NCBI GenBank assembly: GCA_003021175.1
Contig: PXQV01000003.1
Coordinates: forward strand, 89,816-153,815
DNA from: Halobacteriales archaeon QH_7_66_36
Lineage (GTDB): Archaea > Halobacteriota > Halobacteria > Halobacteriales > Haloarculaceae
Length of the DNA stretch: 64,000 nucleotides
Direction of reading: 5' to 3'
Under the pieces are notes generated by a model, which saw nothing but the letters and a program-made list of their open reading frames with translations, was not told where the DNA came from and did no database searches. Each line of letters begins with the position of its first letter. Position 1 is the stretch's first letter. Shown piece after piece: positions 18,905 through 28,470 of this stretch. A program made the translations under genes and the position numbers.

Positions 18905-19876
18905 TCAGGTGGTGATGCCGTCCTCCGCCTCCAGCAGTTCGTGGTAGCGGTTGCGGATGGTGACCTCGGAGATGTTGGCGACCTCGCTCACGTCCGACTG
19001 GGTGACCTTCTCGTTCGTCAGGAGCGAGGCGGCGTACACCGCGGCGGCCGCGAGGCCGACCGGCGACTTGCCGGAGTGGATGCCCTGCTCCTTCGCGCTC
19101 TTGAGCAGTTGCCGCGCGCGGCGTTCGGCCTCGTCGGAGAGGTCCAGATCGGAGGCGAACCGCGGGACGTAGCTCTCGGGGTCGGCGGGCGCGACTTCGA
19201 GCCCGAGTTCGCGGACGACGTAGCGGTAGGTGCGCGCGATCTCGTCCTTTTCGACGCGGGACACCTGCGTAATCTCGTCGAGCGAGCGCGGGGTGCCGGC
19301 CTGCCGGGCGGCGGCGTACAGACTCGCGGTCGCAACGCCCTCGATGGAGCGGCCGGGCAGGAGGTTCTCGTCGAGTGCCCGCCGGTAGATGACGCTCGAC
19401 GTCTCACGGACGTTGTCGGGGAGCCCGAGAGCACTCGCCATGCGGTCGATTTCGCCGAGCGCCTGTTTGAGGTTGCGCTCCTTGGAGTCGCGGGTGCGGA
19501 ACCGCTCGTTCCAGGTGCGGAGCCGCTGCATCTTCTGGCGCTGGCGGTTGGACAGCTGGTTGCCGTAGGCGTCCTTGTCCTGCCAGCCGATGTTGGTCGA
19601 CAGGCCCTTGTCGTGCATCATGTTCGTGGTCGGCGCGCCGACGCGGGACTTCTCGTCTTTCTCCGCGGCGTCGAACGCGCGCCACTCCGGCCCGCGGTCG
19701 ATCTCGCCCTCTTCGATGACGAGCCCGCAGTCTTCACACACCGTCTCGCCGTGCTCGGTGTCGGTCGCGACCGAGCCGCCACATTCGGGACAGACGAGCG
19801 TCTCGCTCTGCTCGTCTTCCTCCTGTTCTTCTTCGTCTCGGGCACGCTGGAAGCGTCTCACGTTCGTATCTGACAT
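18905..19876 (-). CDS. tfb: Transcription initiation factor IIB (TFB)
   Basis: 323 residues. N-terminal zinc ribbon CPECGGSVATDTEHGETVCEDCGL, then the B-reader/linker (DRGPEWRAFDAAEKDEKSR) and two cyclin repeats, the second ending in the BRE-recognition helix (VSEVANISEVTIRNRYHELLE). It recruits RNA polymerase to TBP-bound promoters. Haloarchaea usually encode several TFBs; which paralogue this is cannot be told. It is divergent from gatC. Confidence 0.95.
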   Translation of the reverse strand: MSDTNVRRFQRARDEEEQEEDEQSETLVCPECGGSVATDTEHGETVCEDCGLVIEEGEIDRGPEWRAFDAAEKDEKSRVGAPTTNMMHDKGLSTNIGWQDKDAYGNQLSNRQRQKMQRLRTWNERFRTRDSKERNLKQALGEIDRMASALGLPDNVRETSSVIYRRALDENLLPGRSIEGVATASLYAAARQAGTPRSLDEITQVSRVEKDEIARTYRYVVRELGLEVAPADPESYVPRFASDLDLSDEAERRARQLLKSAKEQGIHSGKSPVGLAAAAVYAASLLTNEKVTQSDVSEVANISEVTIRNRYHELLEAEDGITT

Positions 19877-19998
19877 GTTAGGGTTCCGGGGACGGCGGCG
19901 GTAGTAGAACCGGGTCTATTCAACTATTCGTAGGGGACCGAGTAACTTAAATTACAGGGCACCATACGCGCGCGACTTGCGGCTCTCACGGTTCGAAA

Positions 19999-20006
19999 CG
20001 CTTAGT
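19999..20006 (+). promoter_or_regulatory. TATA-like box of gatC-gatA
   Basis: The sequence cgcttagt, preceded by the BRE-like cgaaa, lies about 27 bases before the gatC ATG. A second AT-rich box (cttaaatta near 19945) could serve tfb or gatC. Confidence 0.4.
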
Positions 20007-20029
20007 CCACTCGCGACTGACCGAACCGT

Positions 20030-20296
20030 ATGGTCGACCACGAGGAGGTCGAACACGTCGCCTCGCTGGCGCGTGTCGACCTCGACGAGGCGGAGACGGA
20101 ACGCTTCGCCGCGCAGTTCGACGACATCCTCTCGTACTTCGAGGCGCTCGACGAGGTGCCCGAAGCCGACGCGGCGACGGAACTCGACAACGTGTTCCGG
20201 CCCGACGAGGTCCGCGAGGGGCTCACACAGGAGGAGGCGCTGGCGAACGCTCCCGAGACGGAGGACGGCTACTTCAAGGGGCCGAACGTGTCATGA
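20030..20296 (+). CDS. gatC: Asp/Glu-tRNA amidotransferase subunit GatC
   Basis: 88 residues with the GatC pattern VEHVASLARVDLDEAETERFAAQFDDILSYFEALDEVPE and a conserved tail (RPDEVREGLTQEEALANAPETEDGYFKGPNV). It stabilises GatA-GatB in conversion of mischarged Asp-tRNA(Asn). The stop overlaps the gatA start by 4 bases; gatB is elsewhere. Confidence 0.93.
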   Translation: MVDHEEVEHVASLARVDLDEAETERFAAQFDDILSYFEALDEVPEADAATELDNVFRPDEVREGLTQEEALANAPETEDGYFKGPNVS

Positions 20297-21579
20297 GCTC
20301 CGACACGGACGCGTTCATCACCCGCGAGGAGATCGACCCGACCGACGAGGGGCCGCTCTCCGGGCGGACGGTCGCGGTGAAGGACAACATCTCGACGGCC
20401 GGCGTCCCCACCACCTGCGGGTCGGCGATGCTCGCCGACTACGTCCCGCCGTACGACGCCACCGTCGTCGAGCGGCTGAAAGACGCCGGCGCGCGGATCG
20501 TCGGCAAGACGAACATGGACGAGTTCGGCATGGGGACGACGACCGAGACCTCGGCGTTCGGTCCCACCGACAACCCCGCCGCGCCGGGCCGCGTCCCCGG
20601 CGGCTCGTCGGGCGGGTCGGCCGCCGCCGTCGCCGCGGGCGAAGCCGACCTCGCGCTCGGGTCGGACACCGGTGGCTCCGTCCGCTGTCCGGCCGCGTTC
20701 TGCGGGGTCGTCGGCATCAAACCCACATACGGGTTGGTCTCCCGCTACGGACTGGTCGCGTACGCCAACTCGCTCGAACAGATCGGTCCCATCGCGCCGA
20801 CGGTTCAGGGAGCGGCCGAACTGCTGGAGGTCATCGCCGGTCCCGACGAGCGCGACGCGACGACCCGCGAGCACGGTGCAGAGACGGCGTACGCGAGCGC
20901 CGCCGACGGTGACGTGGACGGGCTGACGATTGGCGTACCTACGGAACTCGTCGAGGGAGCCGACGAGGCCGTCGTCGAGCAGTTCGAGGCCGCGCTGGAG
21001 GACTTCCGCGTGCAAGGCGCAGAGACGGTCGAGGTGTCGCTCCCCTCCGTCGAGACGGCCGTGCAGGCGTACTACGTCATCGCGATGGGGGAAGCCTCGT
21101 CCAATCTCGCGCGGTTCGACGGCGTCCGGTACGGGCCGACCGCGGCCGCGACGGACGACGCGGAGGCTGGCAACTGGAATGACGCGTTCGCCGCTGTCCG
21201 CGAGGGGTTCGGCGAGGAGGTGAAGCGGCGCATCCTGCTCGGCACCTACGCGCTGTCGGCCGGCTACCACGACAAGTACTACGACAAGGCACAGGACGCT
21301 CGCGCGTGGGTTCGCCGGGACTTTGCCGAGGCATTCGAGACCGCCGACGTGATCGCCTCGCCGACGATGCCCGTGCCGCCGTTCGAACTCGGCGAGAGCC
21401 TCGACGACCCGCTCCAGATGTATCTCGCCGACGCGAACACCGTCCCCGTGAACCTCGCCAATCTCCCCGCCATCTCCGTGCCGGCCGGCGAGACGGCCGA
21501 GGGACCGGTCGGTCTCCAGTTGGTCGGCGAGGCGTTCGACGAGCGGACGATCATCCGCGCGGCGAGCGCCGTCGAGTAG
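20293..21579 (+). CDS. gatA: Asp/Glu-tRNA amidotransferase subunit GatA
   Basis: 428-residue amidase-signature protein. The Ser-cisSer-Lys triad is visible: Lys in VAVKDNISTAG, the Gly/Ser-rich GGSSGGSAAAVAAGEADLALG, and SDTGGSVRCPAAFCG. It releases ammonia from glutamine for the GatB active site. It is shorter than bacterial GatA (about 480) at the C-terminus, as is common in haloarchaea. Confidence 0.95.
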   Translation: MSSDTDAFITREEIDPTDEGPLSGRTVAVKDNISTAGVPTTCGSAMLADYVPPYDATVVERLKDAGARIVGKTNMDEFGMGTTTETSAFGPTDNPAAPGRVPGGSSGGSAAAVAAGEADLALGSDTGGSVRCPAAFCGVVGIKPTYGLVSRYGLVAYANSLEQIGPIAPTVQGAAELLEVIAGPDERDATTREHGAETAYASAADGDVDGLTIGVPTELVEGADEAVVEQFEAALEDFRVQGAETVEVSLPSVETAVQAYYVIAMGEASSNLARFDGVRYGPTAAATDDAEAGNWNDAFAAVREGFGEEVKRRILLGTYALSAGYHDKYYDKAQDARAWVRRDFAEAFETADVIASPTMPVPPFELGESLDDPLQMYLADANTVPVNLANLPAISVPAGETAEGPVGLQLVGEAFDERTIIRAASAVE

Positions 21580-21615
21580 AGCCCTCTCGCGGCCCTCGGC
21601 CGCCTCGCTACCCCG

Positions 21616-22767
21616 CTACGGCAGGCCCAGCACGTCGCGCGCGGCTGCCTCGACCGCCGTCCGTTCGTCCGTCGGCGCGTACACGCCGAGTCGCCACTGC
21701 GCCCGCCGGGTCGCCCGGAGCGCACCCACGAGTTCGGACGCCTGTTCCAGCCGTTGGACGACGCCGTCGACGACGACGCGGGTGCGCGACTCCTTCAGCC
21801 GAGGGCGGTCCGGCACGTCGACGATGACGTGGTCACGGTCCACGCCCGCGGCGGCCGCGATCTCGCGTGCGGCCTGTCGCTCTTCCTCCCGAGAGAGTTC
21901 GGTGACTGCGTCGGGAACGCCGTCGAGACCGACCCACAGCGCCCGCTTGTAGAGGTCGCGCCGCTCGATGCGCCCGCCCAAGTCGGGGACGTGCTCACCG
22001 AGCGCGACGAGCAGGTCGTGGTCGGCCATGCGGCGGAACCGGTCGAGAGCGACGCCGGCGTCCAGCAGGCGCTCGCAGGCCCGCTCCAGCATCGCGCCGG
22101 CGATGCGGGAGACGTGGTGGCGGTAGACGATGCCGTCCATCAGCGCTCGGGCGAGCAGCAGCGACTCGGCCGTCTGGACGTTCCCCTCTGCGAGGACGAG
22201 CCGACCGTCCCGGAGCTGGAGGTCGTGTACCAAGCGTCCGTGGTCGATTGTCCCGTACGGGACGCCCGTGTGGTGAGCGTCACGTACCAGATAATCCATC
22301 CGGTCCACGTCGAGTTCCCCGGCGACGACCTGCCCGAGTTCTCCCTCGCCGCGGACGAGTGCGGCGACGTGGTCGGGGTCGATGTCGTGGGCCTCAAGTA
22401 CGCCAGCTAGTTCGGTCTCGTACAGCAGGTCGCCGAGTTCGTCGTGGTCCGTGCCGACCTCGCGGCGGATCACCTCCTCGGTCTGGTGGCCGTAGGGTCC
22501 GTGGCCCACGTCGTGGAGGAGCGCGGCCGCCCGGACCGTGCGGGCACGCTCCTCACCGATGTCCAGTGAGTCGAGCGCCTGTCGCGCGAGGTGGTAGACG
22601 CCGAGCGAGTGCTCGAAGCGCGTGTGGGAGGCGGAGGGGTAGACGAGCCGCACCGTCGAGAGCTGTTTGATGTGGCGGAGCCGCTGGACCGCCGCCGTGT
22701 CCAGCAGGTCCGCCGCGACCGGGTCGAGCGGGATCCAGTCGTGCACGGAGTCCTTGATCGCATTCAT
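21616..22767 (-). CDS. HD-domain phosphohydrolase (dNTPase-like)
   Basis: 383 residues starting [15 protein letters not shown]; the track's upstream extension is discarded because homology begins here. HD metal ligands are in order: [14 protein letters not shown] (H), [13 protein letters not shown] (HD), and [17 protein letters not shown] (D). This is the SAMHD1/dGTPase-like group of HD proteins. Substrates in archaea are uncharacterised. It is divergent from cofD with about 90 bases between the starts. Confidence 0.85.
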   Translation of the reverse strand: MNAIKDSVHDWIPLDPVAADLLDTAAVQRLRHIKQLSTVRLVYPSASHTRFEHSLGVYHLARQALDSLDIGEERARTVRAAALLHDVGHGPYGHQTEEVIRREVGTDHDELGDLLYETELAGVLEAHDIDPDHVAALVRGEGELGQVVAGELDVDRMDYLVRDAHHTGVPYGTIDHGRLVHDLQLRDGRLVLAEGNVQTAESLLLARALMDGIVYRHHVSRIAGAMLERACERLLDAGVALDRFRRMADHDLLVALGEHVPDLGGRIERRDLYKRALWVGLDGVPDAVTELSREEERQAAREIAAAAGVDRDHVIVDVPDRPRLKESRTRVVVDGVVQRLEQASELVGALRATRRAQWRLGVYAPTDERTAVEAAARDVLGLP

Positions 22768-22856
22768 ACCCCCGCGTTCGGCGACCGGGCGCTTGGCCGT
22801 TCGGGTTTGGATCTCTGCGACGAAAGCCACAAGCCGCGGCCCGCGTACCCGATAGT

Positions 22857-23849
22857 ATGGTTACGTTCCTCGCTGGGGGGACGGGAACGCCCAAGCTGCT
22901 TCAGGGGGCGAGCGACGCCTTCCCGCCGGCCGACACGCCCGTCGTGGCGAACACGGGCGACGACGTGGAGATAGCCGGCCACCTCGTCTGTCCGGACCTC
23001 GACACGCAGCTGTTCGCCGACGCCGGCGAACTCGACACGGGGACGTGGTGGGGTATCGCCGGCGACACGACGGCGACACACGACGAGTTGCACGCGTTCG
23101 CCGATGCCGCCGGTCTCGACGACGGCCCGCGGTATCTCCCGGCCGAGGCACAGACGGAGGGTCGGGGCATCGCCCGCTGGCGGCGCTTCTCCGGCGTCGC
23201 GGAGTTCATGCTCATCGGCGACCGGGACCGAGCGGTCCACCTCACGCGGACCGGCCTGCTCGACGAGGGAAAGACGCTCACCGAGGCGACGGCGGCGCTC
23301 CGCGACGCGCTGGGCGTCGAGCGACCGATCTATCCGATGAGCGACGACCCGGTGGCGAGCATCATCCACACGCCCGACGGACCACAGCACTTCCAGGAGT
23401 GGTGGGTCGCACGCGGCGGCGACCCGGCCGTCGAGCGCGTGGAGTTTCGCGGCGCGGAGACGGCGGAGCCGACGCCGGAGGTACTGGACGCGCTCGCCGA
23501 CCCCGTCGTCGTCGGGCCGTCGAACCCGGTCACGTCGCTCGGCCCGATGCTCGCGCTGGACGGCGTCCGCGAGGCGCTCGCCGACACGCCGGTCGTCGCA
23601 GTGTCGCCGTTCGTCGAGGACCGCGTGTTCTCCGGGCCGGCGGGGAAACTGATGGCCGCGACGGGCCGCGAGCCGTCGACCGCCGGCGTTGCGGCGGCGT
23701 ACGAGTTCGCGGACGCGTTCGTGCTTGACCGAGATGACCCGACGGCGCTCGACCGGCCGACGGTCCGCACGGACACGACGCTGGACACGGAAGCTGACAG
23801 CGAACGGGTCGCACGCGCCGTCGACCGCGCGCTCGCGGAGGTAGCCTGA
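22857..23849 (+). CDS. cofD: 2-phospho-L-lactate transferase CofD
   Basis: 330 residues beginning [22 protein letters not shown], the nucleotide-binding loop of CofD. It joins the phospholactyl (or phosphoenolpyruvyl) moiety to the deazaflavin Fo, giving F420-0. Other conserved segments are [19 protein letters not shown] and [14 protein letters not shown]. It is the first gene of a four-gene run whose members overlap by 1 to 4 bases. Confidence 0.93.
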   Translation: MVTFLAGGTGTPKLLQGASDAFPPADTPVVANTGDDVEIAGHLVCPDLDTQLFADAGELDTGTWWGIAGDTTATHDELHAFADAAGLDDGPRYLPAEAQTEGRGIARWRRFSGVAEFMLIGDRDRAVHLTRTGLLDEGKTLTEATAALRDALGVERPIYPMSDDPVASIIHTPDGPQHFQEWWVARGGDPAVERVEFRGAETAEPTPEVLDALADPVVVGPSNPVTSLGPMLALDGVREALADTPVVAVSPFVEDRVFSGPAGKLMAATGREPSTAGVAAAYEFADAFVLDRDDPTALDRPTVRTDTTLDTEADSERVARAVDRALAEVA

Positions 23850-24586
23850 TGTTCAGCCCGCGACTCGCGCTGGCCTCGCTGTCGGGCGAGGCGGACGCCG
23901 CGTGGGCACGCGCCGGCGCAGAGCGGGCAGGGTGTGCCTTCCTCGGCGGCGTCTCGCTCGACGGCCCGACGCGCCGTGCGGCCCGGAAACTCGTCGCCCG
24001 CGACCGGAACGAGTTTCTCCCTGACGACCCCGTCGCGTTCGTCGACGACCAACTCGCCGCGCTCGCCGATACGCCGCTTCGCCCGGCGGTCAACGTCCGG
24101 ACGACAAGCGTCGACCCGCTCCGGGAGGTCGCCCGCGTCGCGGCCCGCCACGACGCGATACTGGAGGTCAACGCCCACTGCCGACAGGAAGAGATGTGCG
24201 CGGTCGGGGGCGGAGAGACGCTGCTGCGCGACACCGACCGGCTCTGCGAGTACGTCGCCGCGGCGGTCGACGCGGGTGCCGACGTGAGTGTGAAGACCCG
24301 GACGGAGGTGTCGGGTGTCGACCTCGCAGCGCTCGCGCCGGAGCTTGAGCGCGCCGGCGCGGACTGTCTCCACGTCGACGCGATGGATTCTGAACCTATT
24401 GTCGGCGAGGTGCGCGCGGCCTCGGACCTGTTCCTCGTCGCGAACAACGGGGTTCGCGACCGCGCGACCGTCCGCGAGTACCTCGATCACGGCGCGGACG
24501 CGGTGAGCGTCGGTCGCCCCTCAGACGACCCGCGCGTGCTCCGGCGGGTGGCGCGCGCCCTCCGCGAGCTGGAGGTGTCGGCGTGA
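23849..24586 (+). CDS. tRNA-dihydrouridine synthase-like TIM-barrel protein
   Basis: 245 residues. The Dus-like flavoprotein pattern is recognisable: LEVNAHCRQEEMCAVGGG (equivalent of the catalytic Cys region), VSVKTRTEV, and C-terminal FMN-phosphate segments VANNGVRDRATVREYLDHGADAVSVGRPS. It is shorter than bacterial Dus (about 330) and lacks the tRNA-binding helical domain, so tRNA may not be the substrate. Start ATG overlaps the cofD stop (TGATG). Confidence 0.7.
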   Translation: MFSPRLALASLSGEADAAWARAGAERAGCAFLGGVSLDGPTRRAARKLVARDRNEFLPDDPVAFVDDQLAALADTPLRPAVNVRTTSVDPLREVARVAARHDAILEVNAHCRQEEMCAVGGGETLLRDTDRLCEYVAAAVDAGADVSVKTRTEVSGVDLAALAPELERAGADCLHVDAMDSEPIVGEVRAASDLFLVANNGVRDRATVREYLDHGADAVSVGRPSDDPRVLRRVARALRELEVSA

Positions 24587-25416
24587 CGCGGAGCCACGCC
24601 GAGAACGCGGAGTTGGCGCTCCTGTTGGAGGTCGCTGGCACGCCGAAGCCGGGAAACGTGGACCGACACCGCGACCACGACGACCTCCGCTTCGAGCATT
24701 TCCTCGCGGGTGCGGTCGGCGCACGCGACGGGCTAGCGACCGCGGCCGACGGCGCGCCGGTCGGCGGGGCGTTCGAGCGGGCGGTCGCGGGCATGAGCGA
24801 ACAGGAGGGCGGCAACACGCAGTTCGGCTGTCTGCTCCTGCTCGTGCCGCTCGTCCGCGCGGCGGCGACGGGGTCGCTGACGCGTGATAGGGTCCGCGAG
24901 GTGTGTGAAGCGACGACGGTCGCGGACGCGGTGGGGTTCTACCGCGCGTTCGAGCACGTCGACGTGGCCGTCGACGATCCGCCCGAGGGGATGGCCGAAC
25001 TGGACGCGCGCCGCGGTGCGGACGCCGTGCCCGCGCTGGAGGCGCGCGGCCTGACGCTGTACGACGTGATGGCCCGCTCGGAGGGCGACGGCAACGCCGT
25101 CGAGTGGACCAGCGGCTTCCCGCGGACGTTCCGCGAGGCCGCCCGGATACGCGACGACGAGGGGCCAGTCCCGGACCGGGCCGCGCGGGCGTTCCTCCGA
25201 CTGCTCGCCGAGGAGCCGGACGGGTTCGTCCGGACGACCGCCGGGGCGGACGCGGCCCGCGAGGCGACGGCCCGCGCGCAGACGTGTCTCGACGGCGAGG
25301 CGGACCCCGAGGCGCTCGCCGACGAATTCGTGGAGCGAGGTATCAACCCCGGAACGACCGCCGACATCACCTGTGCGGCGCTGTACGTCGCGCTCGAACG
25401 CGGGGTGTCGGTGTGA
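24583..25416 (+). CDS. Triphosphoribosyl-dephospho-CoA synthase (CitG-like)
   Basis: 277 residues with the CitG/MdcB family start LALLLEVAGTPKPGNVDRHRDHDDLRFEHFLAG and the Gly-rich EQEGGNTQFGCLLLLVPL. In bacteria the family makes the prosthetic group precursor of citrate lyase from ATP and dephospho-CoA. No citrate lyase or malonate decarboxylase genes are in view, so the archaeal product is probably different. GTG start overlaps the previous gene by 4 bases. Confidence 0.75.
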   Translation: MTRSHAENAELALLLEVAGTPKPGNVDRHRDHDDLRFEHFLAGAVGARDGLATAADGAPVGGAFERAVAGMSEQEGGNTQFGCLLLLVPLVRAAATGSLTRDRVREVCEATTVADAVGFYRAFEHVDVAVDDPPEGMAELDARRGADAVPALEARGLTLYDVMARSEGDGNAVEWTSGFPRTFREAARIRDDEGPVPDRAARAFLRLLAEEPDGFVRTTAGADAAREATARAQTCLDGEADPEALADEFVERGINPGTTADITCAALYVALERGVSV

Positions 25417-26021
25417 GCGACGCGTGGCCGGCCGGCTGGGGTGGCGTCGCCGAGTCGGTGGTGACGACCCGCGGCCCGAACGACCGCTGGAACGTCGCGG
25501 CGCTCGGTCTCCACGCGCCCGACGGCGGCGTGACGGTGGGCGAACGGCCGGACGACCCTGTCACGGCCCGGACGTGGGGGCGCACGCGGACGTGGCGCAA
25601 CTTCACCGAGCGCGGGCGCGGCTACGTCCAGTTCACGCGCGACCCGGTCGACTTCGTGGAGGCAGCCTGCACGGTTCGCGAGGAATCCGACCCCGTGCTC
25701 GACTCGGCGGACGCGTGGGCCGAGGTGTCCGTCGAGGAACGCGACTCGGGAACCGAGGGCGACACGACGTGGACCGACTGGACGCTCCGGGTCGTGGAGT
25801 CGGTCGTCGTGCGAGAGACCGTGCCCACGGTTTCGCGGGGGCACGGCGCGGTCGTCGAGGCGACCGTCGCGGCGTCGCGGCTCGGCGTTGCCGGCTTCGA
25901 CGACGACGCGCTCCGCGACCGGATTCGATTCTTCGAGAGCGTCGTCGAGTCGGCCGCCGGCGCTCGCGAACGCGCGGCGTGGACGCGGTTCGACGAACTC
26001 GTGGACTGGCGCGAGAAGTGA
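25413..26021 (+). CDS. DUF447 family protein
   Basis: 202 residues from GTG 25413 (MSDAWPAGWGGVAESVVTTRGPNDRWNVAALGLH), overlapping the previous stop by 4 bases. The fold resembles flavin-reductase-like split barrels (VQFTRDPVDFVEAACTVRE), and members are called FMN-binding-like from distant similarity. It closes the cofD operon, implying a flavin- or cofactor-related job, but no activity is established. Confidence 0.7.
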   Translation: MSDAWPAGWGGVAESVVTTRGPNDRWNVAALGLHAPDGGVTVGERPDDPVTARTWGRTRTWRNFTERGRGYVQFTRDPVDFVEAACTVREESDPVLDSADAWAEVSVEERDSGTEGDTTWTDWTLRVVESVVVRETVPTVSRGHGAVVEATVAASRLGVAGFDDDALRDRIRFFESVVESAAGARERAAWTRFDELVDWREK

Positions 26022-26046
26022 CGGAAGCCGCGTCGGTCGCCGCTCG

Positions 26047-27327
26047 TCAGTCGGCCGCCGCGACCTCCTCCGAGTCGGCGGGCGCGACGACGGGGGTGCC
26101 GAAGGCGTACACCCGCTCGCCGCTCGTCACGTCCACCTCGATGAACTCCCCCGGCTCGATGCCGTAGTCGCTCGCGTTCCGGACGACGATCTGCCGGTAG
26201 GCGCTGTCGCGACACTTCACCGAGTCGCCGTGTCCCTCCTCGACGACCAGCACCTCGCGGCGCGTGCCGACCAACGCCTCGTACGCCTCGCTCACCACGT
26301 CCATCTTCAGTTCGCTCATCGCCTTCGAGCGGTCCTTCTTCGTCTGGCCGCCGAGGCCCTTCATCTCGGCGGCGTCCGTGTTCGGCCGCTTCGAGAACCG
26401 CGTCACGTTGACCTTCTCCGGGCGCACGTCGGCGAGCAGGTCCATCGACTGCTCGTGGTCGGCCGGCGTCTCCGTCGGGAAGCCGACGATGAAATCGGTC
26501 GACAGCGTCCAGTGGTCGAGTCGGTCGTCGAACGCCGCGACGCACTCGCGGAACTTCTCGACGCGGTGCTGGCGGCGCATGTCCGCCAGCACGTCGTCGG
26601 AGCCGGACTGGACGGGCAGGTGGATGAAGTCGTAGAGCTTCTCGTTTCGCGCGAAGGTGTCGACGAGTTCCTCGCGGATGCCGTGGACGCCGCCCGGATT
26701 CGCCATCCCGAGTCGGACCCGGAACTCGCCGTCGATGTCGCAGATGCGGTCGAGCAGCTCCGGGAGCTTTCGCTCGCCCTCGTCCCAGCCGTAGACGCCG
26801 GTGTCCTGTCCGGTCACGCGCAGTTCCGTGGCTCCGGCGTGGACCAAGGCTTCGGCTTTGCGGACGTTCTCCGCCACCGACGGCGAGTCGATGCGGCCGG
26901 TGGCGTGCTTCGTGATGCAGTACGAGCAGTTACTCATACAGCCCCGGGCGATGGGGAGGATGCCGACGACGCCGTCGAGGATGGGTTCGGCGTCGGGCGT
27001 CGTCGTCGGGCACTCCCCGTTCGTGACGGCCGCGGGCACGTCCTCCCAGTGGAGCACCTGCGCGTCGAGGTCGGCGAACTCCTCGCCCTGTGCGAGCGCC
27101 ATGCAGCCGGTGACGACGAGGTCCGCCACCTCCGCTTCGAGTTCTTTGGCTCGGCGGAGCATGTTTCGCTCCGTCTTCTCGACCACCGTGCAGGTGTTGA
27201 GGATCGCGACGTCGGCCGCGTCGAGCGGGACGCGGTGGTGGCCGGCGTCGCGCAGCCGCCGCTCGATCTCGCGGCTCTCGCCGCGGTTCGAGGTGCAGCC
27301 GTACGTCTCGATGTGGTACCGAGCCAT
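26047..27327 (-). CDS. tRNA t6A37 methylthiotransferase (MtaB-type)
   Basis: 426 residues with the full MTTase layout: N-terminal UPF0004 domain (MARYHIETYGCTSNRGESREIERRL), radical-SAM cluster motif RGCMSNCSYCITKHATGR, a TIM barrel, and a C-terminal TRAM domain (VLVVEEGHGDSVKCRDSAYRQIVV). It converts N6-threonylcarbamoyladenosine at tRNA position 37 to its 2-methylthio form. It is convergent with the DUF447 gene, with about 25 bases between the stops. Confidence 0.92.
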   Translation of the reverse strand: MARYHIETYGCTSNRGESREIERRLRDAGHHRVPLDAADVAILNTCTVVEKTERNMLRRAKELEAEVADLVVTGCMALAQGEEFADLDAQVLHWEDVPAAVTNGECPTTTPDAEPILDGVVGILPIARGCMSNCSYCITKHATGRIDSPSVAENVRKAEALVHAGATELRVTGQDTGVYGWDEGERKLPELLDRICDIDGEFRVRLGMANPGGVHGIREELVDTFARNEKLYDFIHLPVQSGSDDVLADMRRQHRVEKFRECVAAFDDRLDHWTLSTDFIVGFPTETPADHEQSMDLLADVRPEKVNVTRFSKRPNTDAAEMKGLGGQTKKDRSKAMSELKMDVVSEAYEALVGTRREVLVVEEGHGDSVKCRDSAYRQIVVRNASDYGIEPGEFIEVDVTSGERVYAFGTPVVAPADSEEVAAAD

Positions 27328-27413
27328 CGTACCACAACAAGCAGACGCGTCGGTAAAAGCACGGTGGAACGGACCGAAACGCCACCGTGCGGCCGCCGGA
27401 ATCGTCGACCAGA

Positions 27414-28049
27414 CTAGCCGTCGAAGCCTTCCACGATGGCGACACCGGAACTCGCGCCGATGCGCTCCGCCCCGGCGTCGAGCATCGCCGTCGCCTCCTC
27501 GTAGCTGCCGACGCCGCCGGACGCCTTCACCGGGAGATACTCGCTCATCAGTTCCACGTCCGCGGCAGTCGCCCCGCCGTCGGCGTAGCCGGTCGAGGTT
27601 TTCACCATCCGCGCGCCGGCCGCCTCGGCCGCCTCGCAGGCGCGGTGTTTCTCTCCGTCGGTCAGGAGCGGCGCTTCGATGATGACCTTCACCGGGAGTG
27701 GCGTCGCCTCAACGACGGCGACCAACTCCTCGCGGACGGCATCGTCGTCGCCGGCCTTCAGCCGGCCGACGTTGATGACGACGTCGAGTTCGGTGGCACC
27801 GTCCGTCCGCGCCTGCTCGGCTTCTGCAACCTTCGTCTCGGGGGTGTGTTGGCCGTGCGGGAATCCGACGACAGTCGCGATGGTTACCTCGGAGGCGTAC
27901 GCGGTCGCATCGGCGACGTAACACGGGGGGATACAGGCGTTCATGCCGTGTTCGCGCGCCTCGTCGAGGACGCGCTCCACGTCCGCGAGCGTGGCCGTCG
28001 GGCCGAGCACCGTGTGGTCGATGCGTGCGGCGAAGGTGTCTCTGTCCAT
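27414..28049 (-). CDS. deoC: Deoxyribose-phosphate aldolase
   Basis: 211 residues from [17 protein letters not shown] (ATG 28049; the track extension is non-homologous). The Schiff-base Lys is in [14 protein letters not shown], and the second Lys and Asp in [10 protein letters not shown] and [14 protein letters not shown]. It interconverts deoxyribose-5-phosphate with acetaldehyde and glyceraldehyde-3-phosphate. Confidence 0.93.
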   Translation of the reverse strand: MDRDTFAARIDHTVLGPTATLADVERVLDEAREHGMNACIPPCYVADATAYASEVTIATVVGFPHGQHTPETKVAEAEQARTDGATELDVVINVGRLKAGDDDAVREELVAVVEATPLPVKVIIEAPLLTDGEKHRACEAAEAAGARMVKTSTGYADGGATAADVELMSEYLPVKASGGVGSYEEATAMLDAGAERIGASSGVAIVEGFDG

Positions 28050-28122
28050 GCCGGCAGTCCGGCCGGCGCGGGTGAAAAGGTGGGGGAAACGGATTAGCTC
28101 GGGCGCGACGCAACGCGGAGCC

Positions 28123-28305
28123 ATGGACGATGCCCTCCGCCGTCGTCTCGACACCGTCGCCGCGCTGCTCGCCGGCTGTTTCCTCGTCCTACTGGCGCTC
28201 GGCCTCCAGTTCGCCACGCTGTACACCGTCGGCTTGCTCCTCGTCGGAGTGTTCGTCTGGACGGTGGGTGGCGAGTACGTCGGCGCGCTCTACTACGCCA
28301 GATAG
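28123..28305 (+). CDS. Small two-TM membrane protein
   Basis: 60 residues, [19 protein letters not shown] then two hydrophobic helices separated by a short turn and ending [12 protein letters not shown]. The start ATG is divergent from deoC. It resembles small conserved haloarchaeal membrane proteins without known function. The upstream codons in the track ORF are antisense to deoC and are excluded. Confidence 0.6.
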   Translation: MDDALRRRLDTVAALLAGCFLVLLALGLQFATLYTVGLLLVGVFVWTVGGEYVGALYYAR

Positions 28306-28470
28306 CGCCCCCGAGCTCCTCCGCTGTTTGAGACTATTCACACATCCTTTCGGGAGGTAGCACCCGTCGCTCGGGAGCCACCGCGGTGAGGGCGGAGAGT
28401 ACGGTCGCCGGCGCGCCCCGGGCCGTTTCGTTCCACAACGCTTTCACGGCGGCCGGTCGCCCGGTCGGAC

